Assembly: GCF_000315425.1 (NCBI RefSeq)
Contig: NZ_JH992922.1
Coordinates: 2,262,204 to 2,326,203, forward strand
DNA: 64,000 nt
Reading direction: 5' to 3'
From: Massilia timonae CCUG 45783
Lineage (GTDB): Bacteria > Pseudomonadota > Gammaproteobacteria > Burkholderiales > Burkholderiaceae_D
In this document: positions 28,114 to 36,774 of the stretch, piece after piece
Layout: each line of letters begins with the position of its first letter
Position numbering within the stretch: position 1 is the stretch's first letter
Notes under the pieces: generated by a model
Databases searched by the model: none
The model's input: only the letters and a program-made list of their open reading frames with translations
What the model was told of the DNA's origin: nothing
Made by a program: the position numbers and the translations under genes

Positions 28114-29625
28114 ATGCATGACCTCAATGACGCCCGTACGCTGACCGCGCCGTTGATGCACGCGGACGGCGCCGCCAGCCGTTTGCTGACCCTGACCATC
28201 CTCTGGCATCCGGACGCCGCCCGCATCGGCGAGCAGTGCATCGCCAGCGCGCCCGGCGGCGTGCTGGAACTGAGCCGCTACGCGCCGCTGTTCAGCCGTC
28301 CCGGCGCCGCAGGCCTGCCGCTCGGGCATGGCGCCATCTCGCGCGAGCCGCTGCGCATCGTGCGCGTCGACGACGGCGTCTCGCTGCAGGCGCCGCTGAG
28401 CCGCATGACCACCGAATTGAATGGCCGCGAGATCGGCGCCGGCGTGGCGCTGGACCACGCCGACCTCGAACGCGGCCAGGTGATCGCGCTGGGACGGACC
28501 GTGCTGCTGTGCCTGCACTGGAGTACGGTGCTGCCGAAAGCGAACGAGGTGCGCGGCCTGCACGGCGTCGGCAGCGCCGCCGTCATGCTGCGCGACCAGA
28601 TCCGCATGGTGGCCCGCAGCGATCTGCCGGTGCTGTTGCTGGGGGAAACCGGGACCGGCAAGGAAGTGGTGGCGCGCGCCATTCATGCGCTCGGCGCACG
28701 CGCCGACGCCAGGCTGGTGACGGTCAATATGGCGGCCCTGAACGAGTCGCTGGCCGCGGCTGAACTGTTCGGCGCGGTCAAGGGCGCCTACACCGGCGCC
28801 CAGGGCGAGCGCAAGGGGCTGTTCGGCGAGGCCAACGGGGCGACCCTGTTCCTCGATGAAGTCGGCAACGCCCCCGCCTGCGTCCAGCCGATGCTGCTGC
28901 GGGTGCTGGAGGGCGGCGACTATCGGCCGCTGGGATCGGCGCAAGAGCTGCGCTCGACCGCGCGCATCCTGGCGGCGACCGACCAGCGCCTGGACGGCTC
29001 GCACTTCAACCAGGCCTTGTTGCGCCGCCTGGAAGGCGTGATCATCCAGTTGGCGCCGCTGCGCAGCCGGCGCGAGGACATCGGCGTGCTGATCCGGCAG
29101 CTGTATCCGGCCGACGATGGGCGCGTGGACCTGCCGTGTTCACTGGTGGCCGAACTGGCGTGCTACGACTGGCCGGGCAATGTGCGCCAGCTGGCGCGCG
29201 TCCTGCAGCGCGCCGCGCTGATGGTCAGGAGCGGCGTCACGCCGCGCTTCGACCAGCTGGTGCAAGAGCCGCCCGCGGCCGATGCCGGCAAGCTCGCGGG
29301 GGCGCGCGCGGCGCGCCGCAAGCCCTCCGCGCTGAGCGACGATGAACTGGTCGCGGCGCTGTCGCGCCACGGCTGGATCCTGCGCAGCACCGCCGAGTCG
29401 CTCGGCATCTCCCGCCCCAGCCTGTACAAGCTGCTCGACCGGCACCCGTTGATCCGGCGCGCCGAAGGCATCGAGGCCGGGGAGATCGGCCGTGCCTGGG
29501 CAGGGGCGCAGGGCGACGTCGAGCGCTGCGCCGCGGCCCTCAAGACACTGGCCGCGCCGCTGCGCCGCCAGCTCAACAAACTGGGGCTGCTGGAGCGTTC
29601 AGGCGCGAATCGAACCGACCTGTAG
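28114..29625 (+). CDS. Sigma-54-dependent activator with N-terminal FHA domain
   Basis: Residues about 20-140 are FHA-like (a GxxxSR-type turn at GHGAISREPLRIVRV and a beta-rich end GQVIALGRTVLLCLHW). Residues about 150-380 are the AAA+ domain: Walker A GETGTGKE, sigma-54 contact loop GAYTGA (Tyr replacing the usual Phe of GAFTGA), Walker B TLFLDEVGN, and YDWPGNVRQL. The end holds a Fis-like helix-turn-helix (STAESLGISRPSLYKLL) and another helical segment. FHA domains read phosphothreonine, so the Ser/Thr kinase gene at 30059-32224 is an obvious partner by inference. The gene ends overlapping the convergent 136-residue gene by 27 bp. Confidence 0.9.
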   Translation: MHDLNDARTLTAPLMHADGAASRLLTLTILWHPDAARIGEQCIASAPGGVLELSRYAPLFSRPGAAGLPLGHGAISREPLRIVRVDDGVSLQAPLSRMTTELNGREIGAGVALDHADLERGQVIALGRTVLLCLHWSTVLPKANEVRGLHGVGSAAVMLRDQIRMVARSDLPVLLLGETGTGKEVVARAIHALGARADARLVTVNMAALNESLAAAELFGAVKGAYTGAQGERKGLFGEANGATLFLDEVGNAPACVQPMLLRVLEGGDYRPLGSAQELRSTARILAATDQRLDGSHFNQALLRRLEGVIIQLAPLRSRREDIGVLIRQLYPADDGRVDLPCSLVAELACYDWPGNVRQLARVLQRAALMVRSGVTPRFDQLVQEPPAADAGKLAGARAARRKPSALSDDELVAALSRHGWILRSTAESLGISRPSLYKLLDRHPLIRRAEGIEAGEIGRAWAGAQGDVERCAAALKTLAAPLRRQLNKLGLLERSGANRTDL

Positions 29626-30009
29626 CTCCGGATCGGGCACGAAATAGAACGAGGTGGTGCTGTCCGCGTGGGCCACGGTAAACGCGATGCTGAATCCCCA
29701 CAGCCCGGTCGACGTGCCGACCTTGAGCTTCATCGTCTGGCTCAGGTCGATCAACGCGCCTTCCTCGAACGGCGCGCCCTTGGTCTGGTCGGACTGGGAG
29801 CCGGACAGCAACACCGATTGCACCACTGCGCCGCCGCTGTCGTCGGCCTCGGGCTGGATGGAGAAGGCGATGCTGTCGCTGGTGTACACCTTGCAGGTGT
29901 CGATGTCGTCGGCGCCATCGAATTTCCAGCGGATCTGCCGGTCCGCCTTGCTGTAGTAGACCTGGAAGGTGTGGTCGGTGGTCGGAACTGGCTGACTGAT
30001 TTCGCTCAT
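29599..30009 (-). CDS. Uncharacterised 136-residue beta-rich protein after the kinase
   Basis: Starts MSEISQPVPTTDHTFQVYYS at ATG 30009 with AAAGG upstream; a longer frame through the kinase gene is a shadow. It has no signal or membrane segment. Alternating hydrophobic residues and sequences such as IRWKFDGADDIDTCKVYTSD and LWGFSIAFTVAHADSTTSFY suggest an all-beta sandwich. It lies 49 bp after the TPR kinase gene on the same strand, so the two are probably co-transcribed. Family not recognised. It could be a kinase substrate or an effector-like product. Confidence 0.7.
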   Translation of the reverse strand: MSEISQPVPTTDHTFQVYYSKADRQIRWKFDGADDIDTCKVYTSDSIAFSIQPEADDSGGAVVQSVLLSGSQSDQTKGAPFEEGALIDLSQTMKLKVGTSTGLWGFSIAFTVAHADSTTSFYFVPDPELQVGSIRA

Positions 30010-30058
30010 GGTATCGCCTTTCTGGTGGAAGAAACGGACAGGATGGGGCAAGGAGAGT

Positions 30059-32224
30059 TCAGGGATGGCGGTAGCGCAGGTCGCGCCGCAGTGCCAGCAG
30101 GTCGGGTTCGGCGTCGATGAAGGCGGCGGGATATCCCAGCCGCCGGGCGCTGGCGATCGATTCCAGCGCCAGCTCGCGCTCGCCCAGCAATTCACGCACC
30201 AGGCCGGCGCGGAACTGCACGTCGGCGCTGTCGGGCGCGAGCTCTGTGGCGCGCGCCGCCAGCTGCATGCCCGCGTCCCGGTCGCCGCTGCGGGCGGCGT
30301 ACAACCCCATCCGCGAGACCAGGGTCGCATCGTGCGGCGCGCGCTGCAGGATGGGCGCGAGCAGGCGGCGCGCTTCGCCGTAGGCCTGGCGGGCCTCGGC
30401 CTCGCGTCCCGGAATCCAGAGCAGGGTGTCGGCCAGGTTGGCCCAGTTGAGGTATTCGCCCGGCGCCCCGCGCACCGGCGACACCGCATGCTCGAAGGCG
30501 GCGGCGGCGCCGACGTAGTCGCCGCGCAGGAACAGCGCGTTGCCGAGGTTGGCGTACAGGGTGGCGCTCGGGCGCACCTGCAATCCCTGCTGCAGCACGC
30601 GCAGGGCCTCGTCGGCGCGGCCCTGGCGCAGGAGGGCGGCATTCAGGTTGGCATAGCCGGCGACCGCGTCGGGCTGCACGGCGATGCTGCGGCGGAAGGC
30701 CTGCTCGGCGCCGGCATGATCGCCGCGCTCGTAGAGCAGGCTGCCCAATTCGTCGAAGAACACGCGCTCGCGCGGAAAGCGGGCCTGGGCCAGCCGCAGC
30801 GTCTCGAACGCCTGCGCGTCGCGCCCCGCGTGGCGCAGCAGTTGGGCCTTGCCGTACCAGGCGAAGAAATCGGCCGGGTCGAGCTGCAGCGCGCGCTCGA
30901 AGGCCTGTCCGGCGCGTTCGTGCTGTCTCTGGCTGGCGAGCACCCAGCCGCGGGCGATGTGCGCCAGCGCCAGCTGATCGTTCAGCTTCATGGCTTGCTG
31001 GGCGCTGGCGTCGGCCTTGCGCAGCCAGACCTCGTCCTGGGTGTCGCCGCGGTAGCGCAGCGTCTGCACCAGGGCCATGCCGGCCGCCGCCGCCGCGTGG
31101 CCGCCGTCGCCTGCCAGCAGCGCGCTGAAGTGACGCTCGGCCGCCTCCAGGCTGCCGGGACGGTCGAAATGTTTCAGGGCCGCCAGCCCCCGCTGCATCG
31201 CGAGCGCCGGCGAATCGACCGGTGCGGGCGCCGCCGGATGGACCGGCGCGCGCGCCGCGGATTCGGTCCCGAGCCGCCATATGCCGCCGGCCAGCACGAG
31301 CGCCAACAGCACCGCCGCCGGCCCCTGCCAGCGGCGGCGCGGCGACGGCGGCGGATGCGGCGCGTCCAGGGGCGCGATCCCGGCCAGCCGCTGCACCACC
31401 TGCGCCATGCCGGGCAGCCGCTGCGCCGGCTGCTGCGCCGTCATGTCCCGGATCAGGGCCACCAGCGGCGCATCGATGGTCTCGGGATAGTGCCAGCTGG
31501 CCGAGCTCGACTGCATATGCGCGGCCGCCAGCGCCAGGCCGCTGAGGTGGCTGTGCGGGCGGGTTCTGGCCAGCAGTTCGTACAGCAGCACGCCGACGGC
31601 GTAGATATCGCACAGGGCATCGGCGCGGTGTCCGAGCAGGCGTTCCGGCGCCATGTAGGCGATGGTCCCGACCGGCCCGGTCGATTCGACCGCGCCGGTG
31701 GCCAGCTGGTCGCAGCGCGAGGCCAGGCCGAAGTCGAGGATCCGCACCTTCCCGGATGGCTCGACCATCAGGTTGGAGGGCTTCAGGTCGCCGTGCACCA
31801 GGCCTGCCGCGTGGGCATCCTGCATGGCGGCGGCGATCTGGCCGATCCAGTCGAGCGCCGTGGCGCGGGCGATGCGGCTTTTCTGGGCCAGCTGCCCGAT
31901 GGTGCGGCCCTGCACCAGTTCCATCACGATCGACGCGCCGGACGCATCTTCTTCGATGGCATACACGGTGACGAAAGACGGGTGGTGCAGCGACGCCGCC
32001 ATGCGCGCTTCATGCAGCGGGTCGGCGTGGGCGGCCGCATGGGCGGCGCGTTCGATGCGCTTGATCGCCACGCTGCGCTGCAGCTTGTTGTCCCAGGCCT
32101 CGTACACCTCGCCATAGCCCCCGGCGCCGAGGCGCGCGCCCAGTTCGTAATGGCTGGGAAGCGCCGTGCTTGCCGGTAGCGCTTCCGCCGGCATTTCGCT
32201 GAAAGAGCAGAGCTTTGCGATCAT
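30059..32224 (-). CDS. Membrane-anchored Ser/Thr protein kinase with TPR domain
   Basis: Residues about 26-290 are a Hanks-type kinase: glycine loop GARLGAGGYGEVYEA, VAIKRI lysine, catalytic loop HGDLKPSN (Gly before Asp, so a non-RD kinase), DFGLAS and APERLLG. A membrane helix follows near residue 310 (AAVLLALVLAGGIW). The rest, about 380 residues, is TPR-type helical repeats placed outside the cytoplasm, probably a sensing or protein-binding part. A membrane kinase beside an FHA-domain activator suggests a phosphorylation-controlled transcription switch. Start ATG 32224 lacks a clear ribosome site; ATG 32194 is an alternative. Confidence 0.9.
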   Translation of the reverse strand: MIAKLCSFSEMPAEALPASTALPSHYELGARLGAGGYGEVYEAWDNKLQRSVAIKRIERAAHAAAHADPLHEARMAASLHHPSFVTVYAIEEDASGASIVMELVQGRTIGQLAQKSRIARATALDWIGQIAAAMQDAHAAGLVHGDLKPSNLMVEPSGKVRILDFGLASRCDQLATGAVESTGPVGTIAYMAPERLLGHRADALCDIYAVGVLLYELLARTRPHSHLSGLALAAAHMQSSSASWHYPETIDAPLVALIRDMTAQQPAQRLPGMAQVVQRLAGIAPLDAPHPPPSPRRRWQGPAAVLLALVLAGGIWRLGTESAARAPVHPAAPAPVDSPALAMQRGLAALKHFDRPGSLEAAERHFSALLAGDGGHAAAAAGMALVQTLRYRGDTQDEVWLRKADASAQQAMKLNDQLALAHIARGWVLASQRQHERAGQAFERALQLDPADFFAWYGKAQLLRHAGRDAQAFETLRLAQARFPRERVFFDELGSLLYERGDHAGAEQAFRRSIAVQPDAVAGYANLNAALLRQGRADEALRVLQQGLQVRPSATLYANLGNALFLRGDYVGAAAAFEHAVSPVRGAPGEYLNWANLADTLLWIPGREAEARQAYGEARRLLAPILQRAPHDATLVSRMGLYAARSGDRDAGMQLAARATELAPDSADVQFRAGLVRELLGERELALESIASARRLGYPAAFIDAEPDLLALRRDLRYRHP

Positions 32225-32258
32225 GGAAAGTCGCGCATGGTTATCGGGTGGGGCGCCG

Positions 32259-32273
32259 GCGCACCTTATGCCA
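32259..32273 (-). promoter_or_regulatory. Possible sigma-54 promoter of the kinase gene
   Basis: Read leftward, TGGCAT-AAGGT-GCGC keeps the invariant GG and GC at the correct 12-base spacing and TGGCA of the -24 box; the -12 box is less good. It lies 34 bp before ATG 32224. A single GCGCATG motif is nearby at 32233-32239. Confidence 0.4.
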
Positions 32274-32535
32274 GGCGCCTGTCATGGCCATTACAGCGAT
32301 CTTGCGCGGTCAGCGGCAGGATGTTTTCCGCTACATGACTACCTGAAATTTCAGAACATCAAGATCAAGGTGCATAGTACGTAAAACCGGCTCCAGGGAA
32401 AATTTTGTCGGATTGACCGTTGATTTTTATCAAAAGCTGGCGATCCCAGTGCTCCCACAGCGTGCCGCCAGCGCCAGTTCCTGTGCTGGCGTAATACCGC
32501 CGGGTGCCATTGTGGTCAGGGATCGCCGGGCGTTT
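32274..32535. other. Gene-free stretch between the kinase gene and sugE
   Basis: Together with the promoter candidate, about 310 bp hold no convincing gene. The middle (32330-32430) is AT-richer than its surroundings. Near sugE there is an inverted pair around GCCAGCGCCAG and CTGTGCTGGC (32467-32494) that may form a weak stem. Nothing else is recognised. Confidence 0.5.
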
Positions 32536-32856
32536 TCAGGCCGGCGTCGCCAGCTTCAGTCCGATGATGCCGGCCGCGATCAGGCTGATGCAGGCGATGC
32601 GCGCCAGGTTGGCCGACTCGCCGAACAGGACGATGCCCACCAGGGCGGTGCCGACCGCGCCGATGCCGGTCCAGATCGCATAGGCCGTTCCCAGCGGCAG
32701 CGTCTTCATCGCCTGCGACAGCAGGCCGAAACTGATCGCCATCGCCACCACGGTGCCGACCGTGGGCCACAGGCGGGTGAATCCTTCCGTGTACTTCAGG
32801 CCGACCGCCCAGCACACCTCGAACAACCCTGCCAGAAACAATACCAACCACACCAT
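32536..32856 (-). CDS. sugE: SugE/Gdx-type small multidrug-resistance exporter
   Basis: A 106-residue, four-helix SMR protein. [20 protein letters not shown] carries the essential membrane Glu (residue 13) and [31 protein letters not shown] is typical of SugE. SugE/Gdx proteins export guanidinium and some quaternary ammonium compounds. GAGGAG lies 7 bases before the ATG. It is divergent from the LysR gene, which may regulate it. An upstream hairpin was examined for a guanidine riboswitch and not accepted. Confidence 0.93.
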   Translation of the reverse strand: MVWLVLFLAGLFEVCWAVGLKYTEGFTRLWPTVGTVVAMAISFGLLSQAMKTLPLGTAYAIWTGIGAVGTALVGIVLFGESANLARIACISLIAAGIIGLKLATPA

Positions 32857-32962
32857 GATGCTCTCCTCGACTGGACGCGGCAGACGTTGCCGCTGATAAA
32901 AAGCGCATCTTATGTGAATCAGGGTGATGGAAAAAGTCAGCAGCTGTCAGTATGATTGATAG

Positions 32963-33865
32963 ATGGCTTTCGATCTCGACCATTTGCGCATCCTGCTCGC
33001 CGCTGTCGATGGCGGCTCGTTCTCGGCCGCCGCGCGCGCGCTTGGGCGCGTCCCTTCGGCCATCAGCATGTCCATCGCCAACCTGGAAGCCGAACTCGGC
33101 CTGGAACTGTTCGACCGCAGCGGCCGCGAGCCGCGTCCCACCGACCACGCGCTGGCCTTGCTGCCGCAGGCGCGGCTGCTGGTCGAGCAATTGCGGCTGC
33201 TGAACCAGCACGCGCTGTCGCTGAGCCAGGACCTCGAGCCTTCGTTGACCCTGGTGCTGGTGCCCGAGCTGATGGCCGCCGCGCCCTGGCACGATGCGCT
33301 GCGGGTCCTGTCCGACGAGTTTCCCTTGCTGGAAGTGAATGTGCTGAGCGCCGCGCAAGCCGATGCCCTGGCGATGTTGCAGGATGGCCGCGCCGACCTG
33401 GCGCTGGTGTTCGAGCGCTACGGCATGGATCCGCGCGAAGGTTTCCAGGAAGTGGCCCAGGAAACCCTGGTGGCGGTGCTGGCGCCTGACCACCCCTTGC
33501 TGGCGCGCGTGCCGGCCGGCGCGATCCGCGACCAGCACCTGCTGGGCGAGCGCCAGATCGTGATGGCCGGCCGCCATGCCGACCAGGTCGACAAGCGCAT
33601 CGCCATGTCGCGCCTGCAGTGGAAGACCGACAATCCGGTCGCCGCGCTGAGCCTGGTAACCGCGGGGCTGGGCTGGGCCTGGCTGCCCGCCGGCTTCGTG
33701 CGTGCGCCGCTGGCGGATGGCCAGCTGTTGCAAATCCCTTCCGCCAATTTCACCAACATCATGAAGTTGTTCGTCGACGTGGTGTGGGCGAACAGCCGTC
33801 CCCAGGGCCTGGCGGCACGCCGCTTCGTGACCCTGCTGAACGAGCGCCGCACGCATTCGTCCTGA
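32963..33865 (+). CDS. LysR-family transcriptional regulator
   Basis: A 300-residue LysR protein. Its winged helix is MAFDLDHLRILLAAVDGGSF, SAAARALGRVPSAISMSIAN and LEAELGLELFDRSGRE. A substrate-binding domain follows (residues about 90-290: LTLVLVPELMAAAPW, GRADLALVFERYG, VTAGLGWAWLPAGFV). It is transcribed away from sugE with 106 bp between the starts, the common arrangement in which the LysR protein controls its neighbour and itself. The ligand is unknown. Confidence 0.92.
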   Translation: MAFDLDHLRILLAAVDGGSFSAAARALGRVPSAISMSIANLEAELGLELFDRSGREPRPTDHALALLPQARLLVEQLRLLNQHALSLSQDLEPSLTLVLVPELMAAAPWHDALRVLSDEFPLLEVNVLSAAQADALAMLQDGRADLALVFERYGMDPREGFQEVAQETLVAVLAPDHPLLARVPAGAIRDQHLLGERQIVMAGRHADQVDKRIAMSRLQWKTDNPVAALSLVTAGLGWAWLPAGFVRAPLADGQLLQIPSANFTNIMKLFVDVVWANSRPQGLAARRFVTLLNERRTHSS

Positions 33866-33902
33866 CGCGGTAGATGGAGGAAGCGCGGTCGACGCTGAAG
33901 GT

Positions 33903-34352
33903 TCAGGCGGCCTTGCGCCGGTGCACCGTGACCGGCATGTCGCGCGGACGCGGCTCGGGCAGCAGGGAAGCGAGGGTGTGACGGTCGAGTTCGGCCAGAT
34001 AGGCGGCGGTGGCATTGCCCAGCACGCTCTTCAGGCCGCAAGCCTTGACCAGGCCGCACGGCGTGCCGTTGGGGTCGAAGCACTCGGCCATGTAGAAGTC
34101 GCTCTCGCTCATGCGTACGATGGCGCCGATATTGATGTCCTTCGGTTCGTGCGCCAGGCGAAAACCGCCGTTGCGGCCACGAATGGTTTCGATCGTGCCA
34201 TTGCGTGCGAGCTCGTTCACCACCTTCATCAGGTGGTTTTTAGAGATGCTGTGCAGGTCTGCGATCTCCTGGATCGTCACCAGGCGGCCGGGATTGCTGC
34301 CCAGGTGCAGCAGCGTGCGCAACGTGTAATCGGTGAAGGAGGTCAGACGCAT
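33903..34352 (-). CDS. nsrR: NsrR-like Rrf2-family nitric-oxide-sensing repressor
   Basis: The start MRLTSFTDYTLRTLLHLGSN, ISKNHLMKVVNELARNGTIE and RGRNGGFRLA are typical of NsrR. Three cysteines (C-x7-C-x5-C in ECFDPNGTPCGLVKAC) fit the [Fe-S] ligands of NsrR. The protein would repress nitrosative-stress genes until NO damages its cluster, but no hmp-type target is in the window. I chose ATG 34352; in-frame ATGs at 34373 and 34379 sit at a possible -10 (TTATAC) and are less likely. Confidence 0.85.
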   Translation of the reverse strand: MRLTSFTDYTLRTLLHLGSNPGRLVTIQEIADLHSISKNHLMKVVNELARNGTIETIRGRNGGFRLAHEPKDINIGAIVRMSESDFYMAECFDPNGTPCGLVKACGLKSVLGNATAAYLAELDRHTLASLLPEPRPRDMPVTVHRRKAA

Positions 34353-34511
34353 GATCGCCCAAGTATAACGCATTCGCATGCCAGCCTATCGAAGCGCCGC
34401 CCGGCGCCTGCCGGCGCATTTTTTACATGGTTTAACTTGCCGGACTTAACTTGTCGTTCCAATATGAACGAACGGGTAGCGTGCCCGACGCAGCCACATC
34501 AGGAGTACACC

Positions 34512-35138
34512 ATGCCGACCATCCCATCCGCCGTTCATATCATCCACACCGATCCGGTGATGACCGCCGGCCTGCACGCCATCCTGGCCGGCCGCCAGGA
34601 ATGGCGCGTCAGCACCCACCCGAGCCAGCCGGAGGCGCGGCAGGTGGCGCGGATGCTGGTCGCCGACTACGACACCGGCCTCGCGCTGGCGCGCCGGCCC
34701 GAGCACGCGGGCCTGCGCCGGCCCAGTGTCCTGATCGTCACCCAGCTCGACAAGGAATGGGAGGTGCGCCTCGCGATGGACGCGGGCGTGCAGGGCTATG
34801 TGCTGCAGTCGTGCAGCCAGGACGAGCTGCTCGAGGCGGTCGCGTCGCTGGTCCAGGGCCAGCGCTACCTGAGCGAATCGGTGACGCGCAGCGTGGCCGC
34901 TAGCCTCAGCCGCGAAACCCTGACCGGCCGCGAGACCGACGTGCTGCAATTGCTGGCCGAGGGCTGCTGCAACAAGTCGATTGCGCGCAGGCTGGGCATC
35001 GGCGTCGGCACCGTCAAGACCCATGTGAAGGGCGTGATGAGCAAGCTCGACGCCACCGCACGCACCCATGCGGTGGTGGTGGCCACGCAGCGCGGCCTGA
35101 TCCGTCCGGGCAGCGGCATCCGCAGCGCCTGTAACTGA
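34512..35138 (+). CDS. LuxR/NarL-type regulator with degenerate receiver
   Basis: A 208-residue protein; AGGAGT lies 5 bases before ATG 34512. The N-terminal receiver-like domain keeps an acidic HTD pocket and possible phospho-Asp in VADYDTG, but the switch Lys is replaced (GYVLQSCSQDEL has Gln), so phosphorylation may not work normally. The C-terminal LuxR helix-turn-helix is intact (LTGRETDVLQLLAEGCCNKS, IARRLGIGVGTVKTHVKGVM). No kinase is adjacent. A frame extending left to 33921 is a shadow of nsrR. Confidence 0.87.
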   Translation: MPTIPSAVHIIHTDPVMTAGLHAILAGRQEWRVSTHPSQPEARQVARMLVADYDTGLALARRPEHAGLRRPSVLIVTQLDKEWEVRLAMDAGVQGYVLQSCSQDELLEAVASLVQGQRYLSESVTRSVAASLSRETLTGRETDVLQLLAEGCCNKSIARRLGIGVGTVKTHVKGVMSKLDATARTHAVVVATQRGLIRPGSGIRSACN

Positions 35139-35195
35139 TCGATCGGAATGCGGCCCCCGATGGTCCTGGGGCAAGCAAAGGAACACGACGGGCTC

Positions 35196-36743
35196 TCAGA
35201 TGAGTCCGAGAGTCAGGGCCTTGAGAGTGGCGGCGGCGCGGGTCGAGCAATCGAGCTTGCGGAAGATGCTCTCGACGTGGGTGCGCACGGTGCTGGGGCT
35301 GATGCGCATGGCGCGCGCGGCCTCCTTGTTGCTCTCCCCGAGGCTGATGCGCTGCAAGACCTCGGCCTCGCGCGCCGACAGCGTGGCGCGCACCGGCGCG
35401 CCGGCGCTGCCGTGCGCGCCACCTGCGGCCCCCGCGCCCGCCGTTCCCGTTCCATGTGCCGGCGTGGGGCGGACGCCCGCCGCCGCGGCCAGCACGGCGT
35501 CGACCGTGGCGCGGTCGAAGCGGCCGCCCGTCACCTGGGCCTCGAGCAGGGCGATAGCCGCCGCCGGCTCGTGGGCTGCGCGCCATGGCCGTGGCGAGCG
35601 CAGCGCCGCCCAGGCGGCGGCCACGCCCAGCAGGCGCTGCGGCGCGCCGAGGGCGCTCGCGTCCAGGCTGCGAAAGTAGCCGCTGCCGTCCAGCCGCTCG
35701 TAGACGTGCGAGGCCAGTTGCGCGTCCGGCCCCAGGCCGTCGATGCGGCTGCCGGCGCGCGCGGTCCAGTAGGGCACCAGGCGCACCGCTTCCCAGTCGG
35801 CGGCGCTCAACCTGCCGCTGCGTTCCCACACCGTGTTGGTCACCGCCGCGCGCCCGATCCCGTGCAGCAGGGCGGCGCGCGCAACAAGGCGCTGCTGCGC
35901 CTCGGGCAGGCCCGCCAGCTGCGCCGCCTCCTGCGCCAGCAGCGCGACGCGGCGCGAATAGCCAGCCAGCCAGGGCAGTTTCAGTTCGATCATGTCGGCC
36001 ACCAGGGTGAGCGGCGCCGACACCGGAAGAAAATCCGGCTGCGGCGATGGCGCTTCGGTGGACTCCAGCTCGTCGAGCCAGGCGCGCGCGTGCGGCGCCA
36101 CGAGCGCCACCAGGCGCGCCGGGTACTTGACGTCGCCCAGCTGCGCGATCATGTCCAGCGCGCGCTCGACGCCATGCACGCGCGCCAGGATCTCGAGGTC
36201 GCCGCCCAGCGCCGCGTGGTACACCACGTTCGGCACTTCGTCGCCGCGCAGGCGGAGCGGAACGCCGCTGCCGTCATAGTGCTCCCACACGTGGCGCAAG
36301 CCGCTTTCGACCGCGGCCGGCAAGCCCAACATGGCGGCGATGTCGCCCGCGACTTCGCAGTGGACTTCGGCCAGCCCGGTGGTGTCGGAGAGGCGCGCCG
36401 CCTGCCGGGCATCGAGGGTGCGGCTCATCAGCGCGTGGCGCGCGCCGACGTCGTCGCCCAGCATCGCGGCGAAGCCGGCCGCGTTGGCGGTGCAGCCCGA
36501 CCAGCGCAGCAGCGCCACCATGCGCGCGTGCTCGCAGGCCGCGGCGTTGGCGCCGGCCGCCGCCGCCACGCGCGCGGCCAGGCGCGCGGCGCGCTCCGAC
36601 CCGTCGATCGGCTGGCCCATGCTCAGGTCGCCGACGATGGCGAGCAGTCCCATGGCCTGGGACAGGGTTGCGGTGTCGTGGCCGTGCAGGGCAGCCGCGG
36701 GAAGCGACAGGGAGGGGGCGGATGCGCGCGCGGCCGGGTCCAT
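35196..36743 (-). CDS. HD-domain-like protein with C-terminal LuxR DNA-binding domain
   Basis: Residues about 25-400 contain two HD-GYP-like halves (LRHVWEHYDGSGVPLRLRGD early, LLHGIGRAAVTNTVWERSGR and ERLDGSGYFRSLDA late). The catalytic HD dyad is changed (HG in LLHGIG) and no GYP is seen, so c-di-GMP hydrolysis is doubtful. After an Ala/Gly linker, the last 65 residues are a LuxR helix-turn-helix (LSAREAEVLQRISLGESNKE, AARAMRISPSTVRTHVESIF). A perfect GC hairpin ends 31 bp upstream of ATG 36743, and directly abuts the alternative ATG 36767, so the shorter form (515 residues) is preferred. It follows ycgR. Confidence 0.8.
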   Translation of the reverse strand: MDPAARASAPSLSLPAAALHGHDTATLSQAMGLLAIVGDLSMGQPIDGSERAARLAARVAAAAGANAAACEHARMVALLRWSGCTANAAGFAAMLGDDVGARHALMSRTLDARQAARLSDTTGLAEVHCEVAGDIAAMLGLPAAVESGLRHVWEHYDGSGVPLRLRGDEVPNVVYHAALGGDLEILARVHGVERALDMIAQLGDVKYPARLVALVAPHARAWLDELESTEAPSPQPDFLPVSAPLTLVADMIELKLPWLAGYSRRVALLAQEAAQLAGLPEAQQRLVARAALLHGIGRAAVTNTVWERSGRLSAADWEAVRLVPYWTARAGSRIDGLGPDAQLASHVYERLDGSGYFRSLDASALGAPQRLLGVAAAWAALRSPRPWRAAHEPAAAIALLEAQVTGGRFDRATVDAVLAAAAGVRPTPAHGTGTAGAGAAGGAHGSAGAPVRATLSAREAEVLQRISLGESNKEAARAMRISPSTVRTHVESIFRKLDCSTRAAATLKALTLGLI

Positions 36744-36774
36744 CGATCGTCGTTTAATGGGGGGCATGTCCGAT

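Noticed and set aside
30010..30642. 347-codon frame including the 136-residue gene
   Set aside because: Its first 211 codons are an out-of-frame reading of the kinase TPR region; the ribosome site is at ATG 30009.
32857..32962. Guanidine-II (mini-ykkC) riboswitch before sugE
   Set aside because: One hairpin GCGGCA-ACGTC-TGCCGC is present, but the loop is not ACGR and no second matching hairpin is seen.
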